A DNA stretch of 64,000 nt from Gemmataceae bacterium (GCA_901538445.1 LR594584.1:4737360-4801359); one strand, 5' to 3'; counted from the stretch's first letter, positions 52,137 through 60,610 are shown. Notes: a model not told the origin generated them from the sequence alone. Numbers and translations are program-made.

Positions 52137-52937
52137 TCACGCCATTGCGAACGCGCCGTCGGCGGCCCGGACCGCGGCCTGGACGAAGCACTCGAAGATC
52201 TGCACGTCGAGGGCCGACGCGGTGTCGGCCTCGGGGTGCCACTGGATGCCGACGCAGAACCAGTTCGGGTCCGTGGACTCGATCGCCTCGATGACCCCGT
52301 CCGGGGCCTTCGCGGCGACCCGCATCCGCTTGCCGATCTGGTTCACCGCCTGGTGGTGCGTGCTGTTGACCCGCAGCTCCTGCGCGCCGTAGATGTCGTC
52401 GAGCCGGGTGTTCGGCTCGATGAGCACCATGTGCCGGTGCGGCGCGCCGGTCTGGTCGAAGTGGGGCATGGCCTTGGGGTTGTCGGCCGGCAGGTGCAGC
52501 AGCAGGGTGCCGCCGGCGAACACGTTGAGCTGCTGCATGCCGACCCCGATGCCGAGCACGGGGGTCTTCCGCTCGAAGATGCGGGCGAGCAGCGCGCGGT
52601 CCGCGTCCTCGCGGCGGGCCGGCATCGGGTTGACGACCGCGGTGAGCGCCTGGCCGTTCCGCCGCGGGTCCATGTCGGGCCCGCCGGTGAGGACGATGCC
52701 GGCGAGCTGGTCGAGGAGCACCTCGAAGTCGGCCATGTTCTCGCGGCGCGGCGGGGGCAGCAGGATCGGCAGCCCCCCGGCGTTGAGGATCGCGTCGACG
52801 TACCCCGCGTTGACGCGGGCGTAGGCCGGGCCGTTCTTGGGGGCGACGTAGTCGGTGTTGACGCCGATGAGTGGCCGGTTGGGCGGCGGGGCGGCGGGGG
52901 CCTTCGGGCTCGGATCCTTGACGCGGGTAACTGGCAT
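52137..52937 (-). CDS. PuuD-like class I glutamine amidotransferase lacking the nucleophile Cys
   Basis: A 266-residue protein of the peptidase C26/PuuD family (gamma-glutamyl-GABA hydrolase-like). Family features: LIGVNTDYVAPKNGPAY, GGLPILLPPP, GIVLTGGPDMDP, STHHQAVNQIG and the His-x-Glu motif in VGIQWHPEAD. The nucleophile elbow, normally LGICRGMQ, reads VLGIGVGMQQLNVF, so the catalytic Cys is Gly and the following residue Val. The protein should be unable to hydrolyse glutamine or gamma-glutamyl substrates by the usual mechanism and may be a binding or regulatory protein. It lies upstream of the AnmK-like gene on the same strand, with a hairpin between. Confidence 0.85.
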   Translation of the reverse strand: MPVTRVKDPSPKAPAAPPPNRPLIGVNTDYVAPKNGPAYARVNAGYVDAILNAGGLPILLPPPRRENMADFEVLLDQLAGIVLTGGPDMDPRRNGQALTAVVNPMPARREDADRALLARIFERKTPVLGIGVGMQQLNVFAGGTLLLHLPADNPKAMPHFDQTGAPHRHMVLIEPNTRLDDIYGAQELRVNSTHHQAVNQIGKRMRVAAKAPDGVIEAIESTDPNWFCVGIQWHPEADTASALDVQIFECFVQAAVRAADGAFAMA

Positions 52938-53077
52938 GTTCTCGGCCCCTCCGTGGACCTCGTGGGGGTGTCCTTACCCCGGTGAGTCGTGTCGGAAGGG
53001 AGTGTAGCCCGCGAGAAAAGGGGAGTGCAAGGGCAACTCCGCCGCTTGGAACGATGGCATGAAGAACAGAGGGCGGA

Positions 53078-53096
53078 GCGGGCGCGATGCGCCCGC
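53078..53096. terminator. GC-rich hairpin after the macrodomain gene
   Basis: A perfect 8-bp stem (GCGGGCGC with GCGCCCGC, 3-nt loop) lies 27 bp beyond the stop codon of the minus-strand macrodomain gene. There is no U-tract, so terminator function is uncertain. Confidence 0.4.
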
Positions 53097-53122
53097 GGAA
53101 CGAGTCGCTCACCGCGGTGACG

Positions 53123-53602
53123 TCACCCCGCCGCTCCCGCTTCCTCGCGGAACTCCTCGTAGACGTACACGCTCCCCGTCCAGTCCCCGAACACCGTCTC
53201 GATCAGCACCTTGACCTTCTTCCAGCTCAGGCCGCCGTAGCCGGCGGCGATCCGTGGCATCGCGATCGAGGCGACTCCCACCGCGTCCGCGGTGGCACGC
53301 ATCGCACTCAGCGCGGTCTCGACCGCCTCGTAGGTGGCCCCGCGGCCGGGCCGGGGCTGCGTCCCGAGGTTGAACACGGCGGGCTTACCGGCCTCGCGCC
53401 ACAGGAACGCGCTGCCGAGCGCGAACGTGGGCGGCGTCGCCTTGCACCGCGAACGGTACTCCTCGAACATCGCCGGGTACCGTTCCCGAAACCCGACGGC
53501 GATCCCGGCGCCCATCGACCCGGCGCAGTTGCAGCCGTGCGCGAGGGCCTGTGCGATGAACCGGTTGGCAAACAAATCGCCGGCAACGAACTCGACGGGC
53601 AC
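53123..53602 (-). CDS. macrodomain protein (ALC1/TARG1-like)
   Basis: GTG 53602 is chosen because GGAGG lies 7 nt upstream; the longer frame is not coding. The product is 159 residues and consists of one macrodomain: VEFVAGDLFANRFIAQALAH with the N-terminal strand, HGCNCAGSMGAGIAVGFRER forming the ADP-ribose loop, and IAMPRIAAGYGGLSWKKVKV near the C-terminus. This set fits the ALC1/TARG1-like group, whose members bind ADP-ribose or remove it from proteins or nucleic acids. No DarT-like toxin gene is adjacent, so a toxin-antitoxin role is not supported here. Confidence 0.85.
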   Translation of the reverse strand: MPVEFVAGDLFANRFIAQALAHGCNCAGSMGAGIAVGFRERYPAMFEEYRSRCKATPPTFALGSAFLWREAGKPAVFNLGTQPRPGRGATYEAVETALSAMRATADAVGVASIAMPRIAAGYGGLSWKKVKVLIETVFGDWTGSVYVYEEFREEAGAAG

Positions 53603-53891
53603 GCGGCACCTCCGTGGTTGGACCCGGAGCATGAGGGCGACGCGACGGGCCGGCAATGTCAGCAGCGGCGGGCCGCACCCGATTCCGCACGGTGGTGCGT
53701 CGGCCGAGGAACCGACGGTCGGCGAATTGATATCATCCCCCCAACCGCCGCGACCCGAAGATGTCCCGCCGAGAGTTCGGCCGTTCCCGCTTCCGCCGCC
53801 CCGCGCCCCGGGGCACAATGGCGGGTCGGGGCGGGCCGCGACCGCGAGGCGTCGGGGCCGGCGGCCAGGTTCGCCCCGCCGGAGTGTCGTC

Positions 53892-56800
53892 ATGTCGGTG
53901 ATGGGTCCGCTGGCCGCGCTCGCGCTCAAGTCCGCGTTCGGCTCGTCCGTCGATCAGCTCCTCGGGTGGCTCGGCGCGCGGTTCTCCAACCCGGCCCAGC
54001 CGCTCCAGCGGGCGCTCGTGCGGGCCGGCGACAACGCCTGGAAGACCCTGGGGTTCGCGCTCGCCGGCGACGAGCTGTTCGCCCGGGTACAGCCGTGGTT
54101 CCCGGGCCGCGACCTGGCCCCGCTCCGGGAGACCGTCCGCGCGTTCCTCGCGAACGCCGCGACCGGGCTCCACGCCGTGACCCCGGGGCTCCGGCTTCAG
54201 GCGGCCGTCGAACTCGCTCGGGTGCGGCGCTCGGGGCGGCTCGCGGTGCCCGTCGACCGCAACGCGATCCTCGACGACCTGTGGCGGTGCGGGGACACGA
54301 CCCGGCTGATCCCCGCGGCCGAGGACGCCGCCGCGCGCGTGGCCGACGCGCTGGCCGCCGACGCCCCTCGGCTGGCCCAGGCCGTGAGGCTCGCCCCCAA
54401 GGACGGGCTCCCGCCCCTGGCCGCCGCCCTGCTCTACTTCTTCCGCCGGGAGGCCGAGTACAACCCAGACCTCGCCCGCGGGCTGTCGTTCGACTCGGTC
54501 CGGCTCGCGACCGCCGGCACCGAGCGCGGGATCGTGTTCCTCGACGGCCCGCCCCCGAGCGTCCTCGACCACTTCGACATGCTGTTCGACCCCCTCGTGG
54601 ACTGGCACGCGCGGGCCGTCGCCGAGCTCGCCACGTTCCGCCGCGAGGTGCGCGACTGGCGCGGCACCCACGGGGTCGTGCCGGCCGCGACCGACGCACC
54701 CATCGAGGTGCTCGCGGTCCAGGAGCGGGAGCGGGTGCTCCAGTTCCACGGGCGGCTCCGCCAGGTGCCCGGCGAACTGGTCGAGTGGGCCGACTGGCAG
54801 GGGCTCGGCGACAACCTCGCGGCGTGCGGGCTGTTCAAGGAGGCGCGGGCGGCCCACACCGCGGCCGCGGCCCAGGCGCGGGTCGATTCCGAAGCGGCCG
54901 CCGAGGCCGAGAACTACTTTCGCATCTACAAGGACGCCTGCGAGAGTTCCAAGTGGCCCGAGGCGAAGGAGGCGCTGCTCCGCGCCGCGAAGCTCGACCC
55001 GGCCCGGTTCCGCCCGTTCGACACCTGCCGCTACCAGATCGACGCGGTCCTCGGGGTCAGCGCGTTCGGCACGCTGTTCCGGTGCCTCGATACCGAAGAC
55101 CTGGACGACGCGGGGGCTCCGACCCCCGTGGCGGTCCGCGCGCTCCGCACGCAGGCGCTCGACCGCGACGTCCGCGAGGTGCTGGCCGACGCGCGGCGGC
55201 TCCGCGACCTCCACAAGCCCGGGAGCCGGATCGTGCGGGTGCTGGGCTGGGGCTACGCCCGCACCGATCCGGACGCCCCGGCCCGTAAGGAGCGGCCGTA
55301 CCTCGTCACCGAGTTCTTCCCCGGGGAGACGCTCGACGCGGTCGTGCGCCGGCACGGGCCGGTGCCGGTGCCGGTGTTCCTGCCGGTGGCGCTCCAGATC
55401 GCCGAGGCGGTGCGGAAGGCGCACGGCAAGGGCGTGTGCCACCGCGACCTGACGCCCGCCAACGTGCTGTCGCGGGTGATCGACGGGAACTGGGACGTGC
55501 GGGTGATCGACTTCGGCCTGGCGGCCCCGCACGAGGCGGTGACGCACGCCGGCCTGAACCTCGCGGCCAAGCGCGTCACCGCCCGCGACAAGTGCCTGAC
55601 CCGGTCCCTGGAGTTCGCCGCGCCCGAGCAGCGGGGCAAGCTGCCCGGGGTCGCGGTCGGCCCGCACACCGACGTGTTCGCGTTCGGAAAGACGTGCGCG
55701 TGGCTCCTGTTCCAGACGACGCTCCCGCAGCCGCACCACTGGGCCGCGGTGCCCGAGTCGGCGCGGCAGCCGCTGCACGCGCTGCTGGAGAAGGCGACGG
55801 CCGACGCGCCGGAGGCCCGGTTCCGGTCGTTCGACGAGGTGATCGCGGCGCTGAAGGCCTTCTTCCAGCCCCCGGCCCCACCGCCCCCGCCGCCCGCTCC
55901 CGAGCCCGTTGCGGAGGCGGTGCCCGAAGCGGTCGCGGAGGCCGTGCCCGAGGTCGCACCGCCCCCACCACCGCCGCCGGTCGCCGCGCCGCGGAGCGCC
56001 CGCGTGCCGGTACCCGCCCCGCGGCCGGTCGCGCCGCCCACCCCGCCGCGGCCCGTTCCGGCCGTCCCGCTGCCGGTCGAGGAGTTGCACGAGGAGATCG
56101 TCGAGGAGCTGGACCCCGTTGAACTCGACGCGGCCGACGAGCCGCCCACCGACCCGTTCCAGACCAAGGCGCTGGAGCCGGTCGAGGAGCCGCCGCCCCC
56201 GGCCGAGGAACCGGTCCAAGAACTGGAGCCGGTCTCGACCATCGAGCGGGCCGCGCCGCCGGCGGACGAGCCGGTCCACGAGCTGGAGCCGGCCGAGCCG
56301 CGGTTCGCGGCCAACCCGGCCGACACGCAGGAGATGGCGGTCCCGCCCGACCTCAAAGCCCAGTTCCCCCCGCCCGAGGAGCCGGCCCCGGCCCCCACGC
56401 CCCCGCCCGCCGAGCCGCCGAAGCCGCGGGACGAGACCAAGAAGGACCAGCTCGCGGCGGACCGGATCCGGACCGCGGGCGAGCGGTTCACCATCAAGCT
56501 CCCGGGGAACCTGCCGCTCACGTTCGCGTGGTGCCCGCCGGGGGCGTTCCAGATGGGGAGCACCCGGGCCGACGCGAACCCGGACGAGAGGCCGGCGCAC
56601 ACCGTCGCGCTCACGAAGGGGTTCTTCATCGGCATCTACCCGGTGACGCAGGCCCAGTGGAAGGCGGCGCTGATGCCCAGGGAGCCGAGCAACTTCGCCG
56701 GCCCGGACCGGCCCGTCGAGCAGGTGCTCTGGGAGGAGAGCCAGAAGTTCTGCCGGCAGCTCACGCGGAACCTCAAGGGCCGCGGGGTGGTGCGGCTGCC

Positions 56801-57191
56801 GACCGAGGCCGAGTGGGAGTACGCGTGCCGGGCCGGGACCGACACCGAGTACCACACCGGCGACGGCGAGGACGCGCTGGCCCGGGCCGGGTGGTACGAG
56901 GCCAACAGCGGGGGCGAGACGCACCCGGTGGGCCAGCGCGACCCGAACGCCTGGGGGCTCCACGACATGCACGGGAACGTGTGGGAGTGGTGCGGGGACT
57001 GGTACGCCGAGTACACGACCGACCCGCTCACCGACCCGACCGGCGCGGCCGACGGGGCGAACCGCGTGTTCCGCGGCGGCGGGTGGGGCGACCCGGCGAA
57101 GTTCTGCCGCTCGACGTACCGGAGCTGGTTCGACCCGGCCGTGCGGTACGACGCGCTCGGGTTCCGCGTCCTCCTCGTCCCGACCGGCTGA
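53892..57191 (+). CDS. Ser/Thr kinase-like protein fused to an FGE-sulfatase-type domain
   Basis: ATG 53892 gives 1099 residues. The first 370 residues are helical, without a recognisable domain. A kinase-like domain spans about 375-660: glycine loop LGVSAFGTLF, GVCHRDLTPANVL and VIDFGLA are kept, but the VAIK motif reads VAVRAL, placing Arg at the usual Lys. A long Pro/Glu-rich linker (660-855) follows, then a C-terminal FGE-sulfatase/SUMF1-type domain (about 860-1099) with FQMGSTRADANPDERP, RLPTEAEWEYACRAG, NVWEWCGDWY and GFRVLLVPTG. The Cys pair of true formylglycine-generating enzymes is not seen, so a binding role is likelier. No transmembrane helix is obvious. Confidence 0.88.
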   Translation: MSVMGPLAALALKSAFGSSVDQLLGWLGARFSNPAQPLQRALVRAGDNAWKTLGFALAGDELFARVQPWFPGRDLAPLRETVRAFLANAATGLHAVTPGLRLQAAVELARVRRSGRLAVPVDRNAILDDLWRCGDTTRLIPAAEDAAARVADALAADAPRLAQAVRLAPKDGLPPLAAALLYFFRREAEYNPDLARGLSFDSVRLATAGTERGIVFLDGPPPSVLDHFDMLFDPLVDWHARAVAELATFRREVRDWRGTHGVVPAATDAPIEVLAVQERERVLQFHGRLRQVPGELVEWADWQGLGDNLAACGLFKEARAAHTAAAAQARVDSEAAAEAENYFRIYKDACESSKWPEAKEALLRAAKLDPARFRPFDTCRYQIDAVLGVSAFGTLFRCLDTEDLDDAGAPTPVAVRALRTQALDRDVREVLADARRLRDLHKPGSRIVRVLGWGYARTDPDAPARKERPYLVTEFFPGETLDAVVRRHGPVPVPVFLPVALQIAEAVRKAHGKGVCHRDLTPANVLSRVIDGNWDVRVIDFGLAAPHEAVTHAGLNLAAKRVTARDKCLTRSLEFAAPEQRGKLPGVAVGPHTDVFAFGKTCAWLLFQTTLPQPHHWAAVPESARQPLHALLEKATADAPEARFRSFDEVIAALKAFFQPPAPPPPPPAPEPVAEAVPEAVAEAVPEVAPPPPPPPVAAPRSARVPVPAPRPVAPPTPPRPVPAVPLPVEELHEEIVEELDPVELDAADEPPTDPFQTKALEPVEEPPPPAEEPVQELEPVSTIERAAPPADEPVHELEPAEPRFAANPADTQEMAVPPDLKAQFPPPEEPAPAPTPPPAEPPKPRDETKKDQLAADRIRTAGERFTIKLPGNLPLTFAWCPPGAFQMGSTRADANPDERPAHTVALTKGFFIGIYPVTQAQWKAALMPREPSNFAGPDRPVEQVLWEESQKFCRQLTRNLKGRGVVRLPTEAEWEYACRAGTDTEYHTGDGEDALARAGWYEANSGGETHPVGQRDPNAWGLHDMHGNVWEWCGDWYAEYTTDPLTDPTGAADGANRVFRGGGWGDPAKFCRSTYRSWFDPAVRYDALGFRVLLVPTG

Positions 57192-57340
57192 CCCCGGCGC
57201 GTCCCGCTCGCGCGGCGCGACCGGTCCGGGCGGCCGCACTTGCCCAGAACCTACTTCCGGGCGGCCCCCCGCGCCCGCGACCGCTCTTTGCGTCACTTCG
57301 GCTTGAGTCGGCCGCCCGTTCCGTGTGTGCTGATACATAT

Positions 57341-57450
57341 CCCAGGAATGAACGACCTGGCGAGCCGGGACCGCAAGGGCGCGGGAAGACGCGGCCCGCT
57401 CCCTTGCGGTCCCGGCTCGCCAGGGTCGCTCCCGGCAGGTGGTTCCCGGG
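57341..57450. repeat. inverted repeat with perfect 24-bp core
   Basis: The core arms 57356-57379 and 57401-57424 are perfectly complementary (CCTGGCGAGCCGGGACCGCA and four more bases). Outer flanks 57341-57355 and 57425-57450 pair imperfectly (CCCAGGAA with TTCCCGGG). It lies about 150 bp after the kinase-FGE gene. Confidence 0.85.
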
Positions 57451-57460
57451 ATGCTTAGAA

Positions 57461-57555
57461 CCAGAGGACAGAACCTCAGAAGAGCAGAGGCCAGGAACGC
57501 GAAGCGAGGCCATTTCGACTTCTGATCGTCTGTCCTCTGAAGTTCTGTCCTCAGG
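57461..57555. repeat. imperfect inverted repeat
   Basis: Arms 57461-57480 (CCAGAGGACAGAACCTCAGA) and 57536-57555 match at 18 of 20 positions. GTCCTCTG occurs again inside, so alternative pairings are possible. Confidence 0.7.
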
Positions 57556-57869
57556 TCCTTACTACTCGTGTGCGTGTGATTGCTTCTGGCCGAAACGGGG
57601 GGACCCCTCTCCAGAACCATTTCACTTGCCTGGAAGAAAGACCGTGAGACAAATGCCAAGATGTTATCCTGGTGGTGGTTACGACCGTGTCAGGTGTGAC
57701 GAGAGCTAAAGAGAGATCAGAGAAATACTGTATAGCATGAATCTCGACGGTGGTTCCTGCCGGAGCTGAGTAAAATTATACTCTGGGCGGATGGTTCTGA
57801 TGATTCTGGGGTGTTGTCGGTCTCTCTTTGCGGAAGAGGGTGGCCGCACTTCGCGCCCGGGTGATCCGC

Positions 57870-57980
57870 ATTCCAGGAAATCGCTGCCGTCTGTTGAGTG
57901 TGGCGGCACGGGCCTCGGGCCCGTGGTGGCGACCACAGGCCGAGGGCTGTGCCACCACACCCGGCAAGTCATTCCTGGGA
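57870..57980. repeat. imperfect inverted repeat upstream of the patatin gene
   Basis: Outer ends ATTCCAGGA and TTCCTGGGA pair, and an inner GGCACGGGCCTCGGGCC pairs imperfectly with GGCCGAGGGCTGTGCC. It ends about 70 bp before the patatin start and could influence its expression. Confidence 0.65.
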
Positions 57981-58050
57981 CGCGTACGAGAGGTGAGGTA
58001 CTCCGCACCCCGGCAGGACGCCCTGCACCGCCCACAAGGAGCAGAGCACG

Positions 58051-59343
58051 ATGGTGGCGTTCCGGTCAGCGTGGGCGTGGGCCGCGGTCCTTGCGATCGC
58101 GCTCGCCGGCTGCGCCGGGCGTAAGGGGTTCCGCGGGCCGCCGAGCCCGGCCGAGGCGGGCGTCAATTCGAACAACCTGATCGACCCGGTCCAGCAGGCC
58201 GCGCTCGCCCGCAACGCCGGGTTCGACGAGTTCTACCAACTGGTGAAACAGGTCCGCGAGCAGAACCGGCCCGCGGTGATGCCGCCCAAGCGGACCGTCC
58301 TGTGCCTGTCGGGCGGCGGCTCCTACGGCGCGTACACCGCCGGCGTGCTGTGCGGGTGGACGCAGTGCGGGGGCAGGCCGCAGTTCGACGTGGTGACCGG
58401 CATCAGCACGGGGGCGCTGATCGCCCCGTTCGCGTTCCTCGGGTGCCGGTACGACCCGCTGGTCCGCGAGTTCTACACGACCCTGAGCCGCAAGGACATC
58501 CTGAAGCCCCGGCCGGTCCGCGGGCTGTTCTCCGAGGCGTTCGCCGACAACGCGCCGCTCGCGAACCAGATCGACCGCGTGCTGACCGACGAGGTCGTCC
58601 GCGAGATCGCGGTCGAGCACGCGAAGGGCCGGCGGCTGTACGTGGGCACGACCGAAGTGGAGAGCCGGCGGTTCGTGGTGTGGGACCTGGGCGCGATCGC
58701 GAGCCGCGGCCGCCCGTGCGACCGGGCGACGATCAAGCGCGTCCTGCTCGGGTCGTCGGCGATCCCCGGCGTGTTCCCGCCGGCCGAGATCGAGGTCGAG
58801 GCGGGCGGGCGGGTGTTCGTGGAGCGGCACTCCGACGGGGGCGTGTCGCAGGGGCTGTTCTACGCGCCGCCGCACGTGCCCCCCAAACTCGCCGCGGTGC
58901 CGGAGGGCCGGTCGCTGTACGGGTCCGACGTGTACGCGATCGTGGCCGGGAAACTGTACTCGGACCCGCAGGTGATCAGGCCGCGGGCGCTGGCGCTGGC
59001 GGCGAGCAACGTCGAGACGGTGCTGTACGCGCAGACCCGCGGCGACCTGTTCCGGCTGTGGACGTACAGCACGGTCCGCGGGATGAACTTCCACATGACC
59101 GCGATCCCGGCCGCGTTCCCGGTCGAGGGCGGGTCGGTGGACTTCGACACGAGGGCGATGACCGCGCTGTTCAACGAGGGGGTGCGGCAGGTGTGCGAGC
59201 GGACCGCGTGGCGGACGACGCCCCCGGGCCTGGAGCCCGGCGAGCACCCGCTGGTCCGCGGCGGCACGAACCTGATCTACGAGCCGCGGAGCGCCGACCC
59301 GGAGCCCATGGAAGAGCCCGGCCTGTTCCGCCGCCGGCGGTGA
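58051..59343 (+). CDS. patatin-like phospholipase lipoprotein
   Basis: A 430-residue protein with a signal and lipobox (AIALAGC, Cys near residue 21), so anchored to the membrane. The patatin domain starts at about residue 85: LCLSGGGSYGAYTAGVL (oxyanion glycine-rich loop), nucleophile in VVTGISTGALIAP, and the catalytic Asp in ERHSDGGVSQG near residue 255. Patatins hydrolyse acyl ester bonds of phospholipids. AGGAG lies 9-14 nt upstream of the ATG. The last 67 nt overlap the 3' end of the opposite-strand lyase gene. Confidence 0.9.
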   Translation: MVAFRSAWAWAAVLAIALAGCAGRKGFRGPPSPAEAGVNSNNLIDPVQQAALARNAGFDEFYQLVKQVREQNRPAVMPPKRTVLCLSGGGSYGAYTAGVLCGWTQCGGRPQFDVVTGISTGALIAPFAFLGCRYDPLVREFYTTLSRKDILKPRPVRGLFSEAFADNAPLANQIDRVLTDEVVREIAVEHAKGRRLYVGTTEVESRRFVVWDLGAIASRGRPCDRATIKRVLLGSSAIPGVFPPAEIEVEAGGRVFVERHSDGGVSQGLFYAPPHVPPKLAAVPEGRSLYGSDVYAIVAGKLYSDPQVIRPRALALAASNVETVLYAQTRGDLFRLWTYSTVRGMNFHMTAIPAAFPVEGGSVDFDTRAMTALFNEGVRQVCERTAWRTTPPGLEPGEHPLVRGGTNLIYEPRSADPEPMEEPGLFRRRR

Positions 59344-60191
59344 CGCATCGCTCGAGGTCTCGCGAGCGGCGCGATCGGCGACCGGTTCGGCCCGCACGAC
59401 CGGCCGAGCAGCGCGAGCGCCTCCTTGATCGCGCCGTTGCCGGTGCCGAGGCTCATCGCCATCCGCACCGGGTGCAACCGTGACTGATAGCTCTTCGCCG
59501 CTTCGATGTCGCCCTTATCGAACGCTTCGTAGATGCCGACGCACAGTTCCGGTGCGATGTTGCACGACGCCGGGATCGCGCCCTGCGCACCGTTCTGGAG
59601 CGCCGCGAGGATGAGCGTGTCGCGGCCGTTGAGGACCGAGAAGGTTTCGCGGGGGGTGTTGCGGAGGATCTCGATGGTGTTCTGGAGGTCGCCGGACGAG
59701 TCCTTGATGCCGACGATGTTCGGCACCCGTGCGAGTTTCGCGCACGTGTCGGGCTCGATGCTGACGCCGCCGCACGTCGCCGGGTTGTTGTACAGCACGA
59801 CCGGGAGCTTCGTGCTCTCGGCGACGCGTTTGAAGTGGTCGATTAACTCTGGCTGCGTCGGCTTGATGAAGTACGGGGTGATGACGGACACGCCGCTCGC
59901 GCCCTCCTTCTCGGCCATCCGCGTGAGCCGCACGACCTCGCGCGTGGTCTCGGCGCCGGTGCCGACGAACACCGGCGACCGGCCCTTGCAGTGCGCGACC
60001 GCGGCGGCGGTGATCGCTTGCTTCTCGGCCTCGTCGAGCCCGTAGAACTCGCCGGTGGTGCCGAGCACGAAGATGCCGTGAACCTTGTGCGAGAGCATCC
60101 AGTCGATGTGCCGCCGCAACCCATCGAGATCGACCCCCTGCTCGGGGGTCATCGGCGTGACGACGGGCGGGATGATGCCGCGGAGTTGCAT
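59277..60191 (-). CDS. DHDPS/NAL-family lyase, altered C-terminus
   Basis: A 304-residue TIM-barrel protein of the dihydrodipicolinate synthase family: RGIIPPVVTPMTPEQGVDLD, GTTGEFYGLDE, the Tyr of VVLYNNPATC and the Schiff-base Lys in NIVGIKDSSGD. Members include DapA, N-acetylneuraminate lyase and KDG aldolase; the exact substrate cannot be read. After ALALLGRSCGPNRSPIAPL, where family members normally finish with a short helix, the frame runs on into a basic tail (RPRAMRHRRRRNRPG) antisense to the patatin gene. This suggests the 3' end was replaced or frameshifted. Confidence 0.85.
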   Translation of the reverse strand: MQLRGIIPPVVTPMTPEQGVDLDGLRRHIDWMLSHKVHGIFVLGTTGEFYGLDEAEKQAITAAAVAHCKGRSPVFVGTGAETTREVVRLTRMAEKEGASGVSVITPYFIKPTQPELIDHFKRVAESTKLPVVLYNNPATCGGVSIEPDTCAKLARVPNIVGIKDSSGDLQNTIEILRNTPRETFSVLNGRDTLILAALQNGAQGAIPASCNIAPELCVGIYEAFDKGDIEAAKSYQSRLHPVRMAMSLGTGNGAIKEALALLGRSCGPNRSPIAPLARPRAMRHRRRRNRPGSSMGSGSALRGS

Positions 60192-60255
60192 CGGCGTTAG
60201 ACCTCGGGGGTGGTTGGTGAGTTTGTTCTACTCGCCGGATCGCCGCACCCCACGC

Positions 60256-60582
60256 CTACGGGAAAAACCCACGCACCATGAAGACAGTGACCAAGGCCAC
60301 GGGTGCGGTGGTCGCAAAGATTACGAAGCCGATGCCCGCGGCCGCGAGACGCCAGCCCTGCATCAGAATGACCAGGAGAATTGAGTAGACGGTGTGGGCG
60401 AGAAAGAGGCACGCGATCGCTTGCTCGATTACCGTTGCCACCGAATCGCTGACACTCACGATCGGGAACTCCACAAGTGCGTTGCACACGAGCAACGCAG
60501 CGGGCACGACCAACTCGCCGGCGAGCAAAGCGTACGCGGCCCAGGTTCGCCGCGGCCAGTAATCAGCGTCTTCGGTCGCCAT
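60256..60582 (-). CDS. small membrane protein
   Basis: ATG 60582 (MATEDADYWPRRTWAAYALL) gives 108 residues. Three hydrophobic helices are visible: YALLAGELVVPAALLVCNAL, an IACLFLAHTVYSILLVILM segment and AGIGFVIFATTAPVALVTVF. The frame upstream of the ATG is antisense to the Uma2 gene and not coding. The local base composition is less GC-rich than the neighbours. It shows no recognised family; a stray membrane protein acquired with the Uma2 gene is possible. Confidence 0.65.
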   Translation of the reverse strand: MATEDADYWPRRTWAAYALLAGELVVPAALLVCNALVEFPIVSVSDSVATVIEQAIACLFLAHTVYSILLVILMQGWRLAAAGIGFVIFATTAPVALVTVFMVRGFFP

Positions 60583-60610
60583 TGGTGCCCCTCGTGTCGC
60601 AACGGGCCAC

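Larger units (their letters stand above)
57192..58050. other. 859-bp noncoding region with three hairpin repeats and a low-GC patch
   Basis: No credible gene is seen in either strand. It holds the inverted repeats at 57341-57450, 57461-57555 and 57870-57980, a 16-bp sequence shared with the sulfatase-downstream repeat (57611-57626), and a stretch at about 57630-57810 that is clearly less GC-rich than the rest of the window. The last 20 bp before 58051 contain AGGAG as the ribosome binding site of the patatin gene. Confidence 0.7.

Noticed and set aside
53123-53602. DarG antitoxin of a DarTG system
   Set aside because: Only a single macrodomain is encoded and no DarT-like gene is adjacent.
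56470-57191. Sulfatase-activating formylglycine-generating enzyme
   Set aside because: The domain is fused to a kinase-like protein and lacks the pair of cysteines seen in true FGE.
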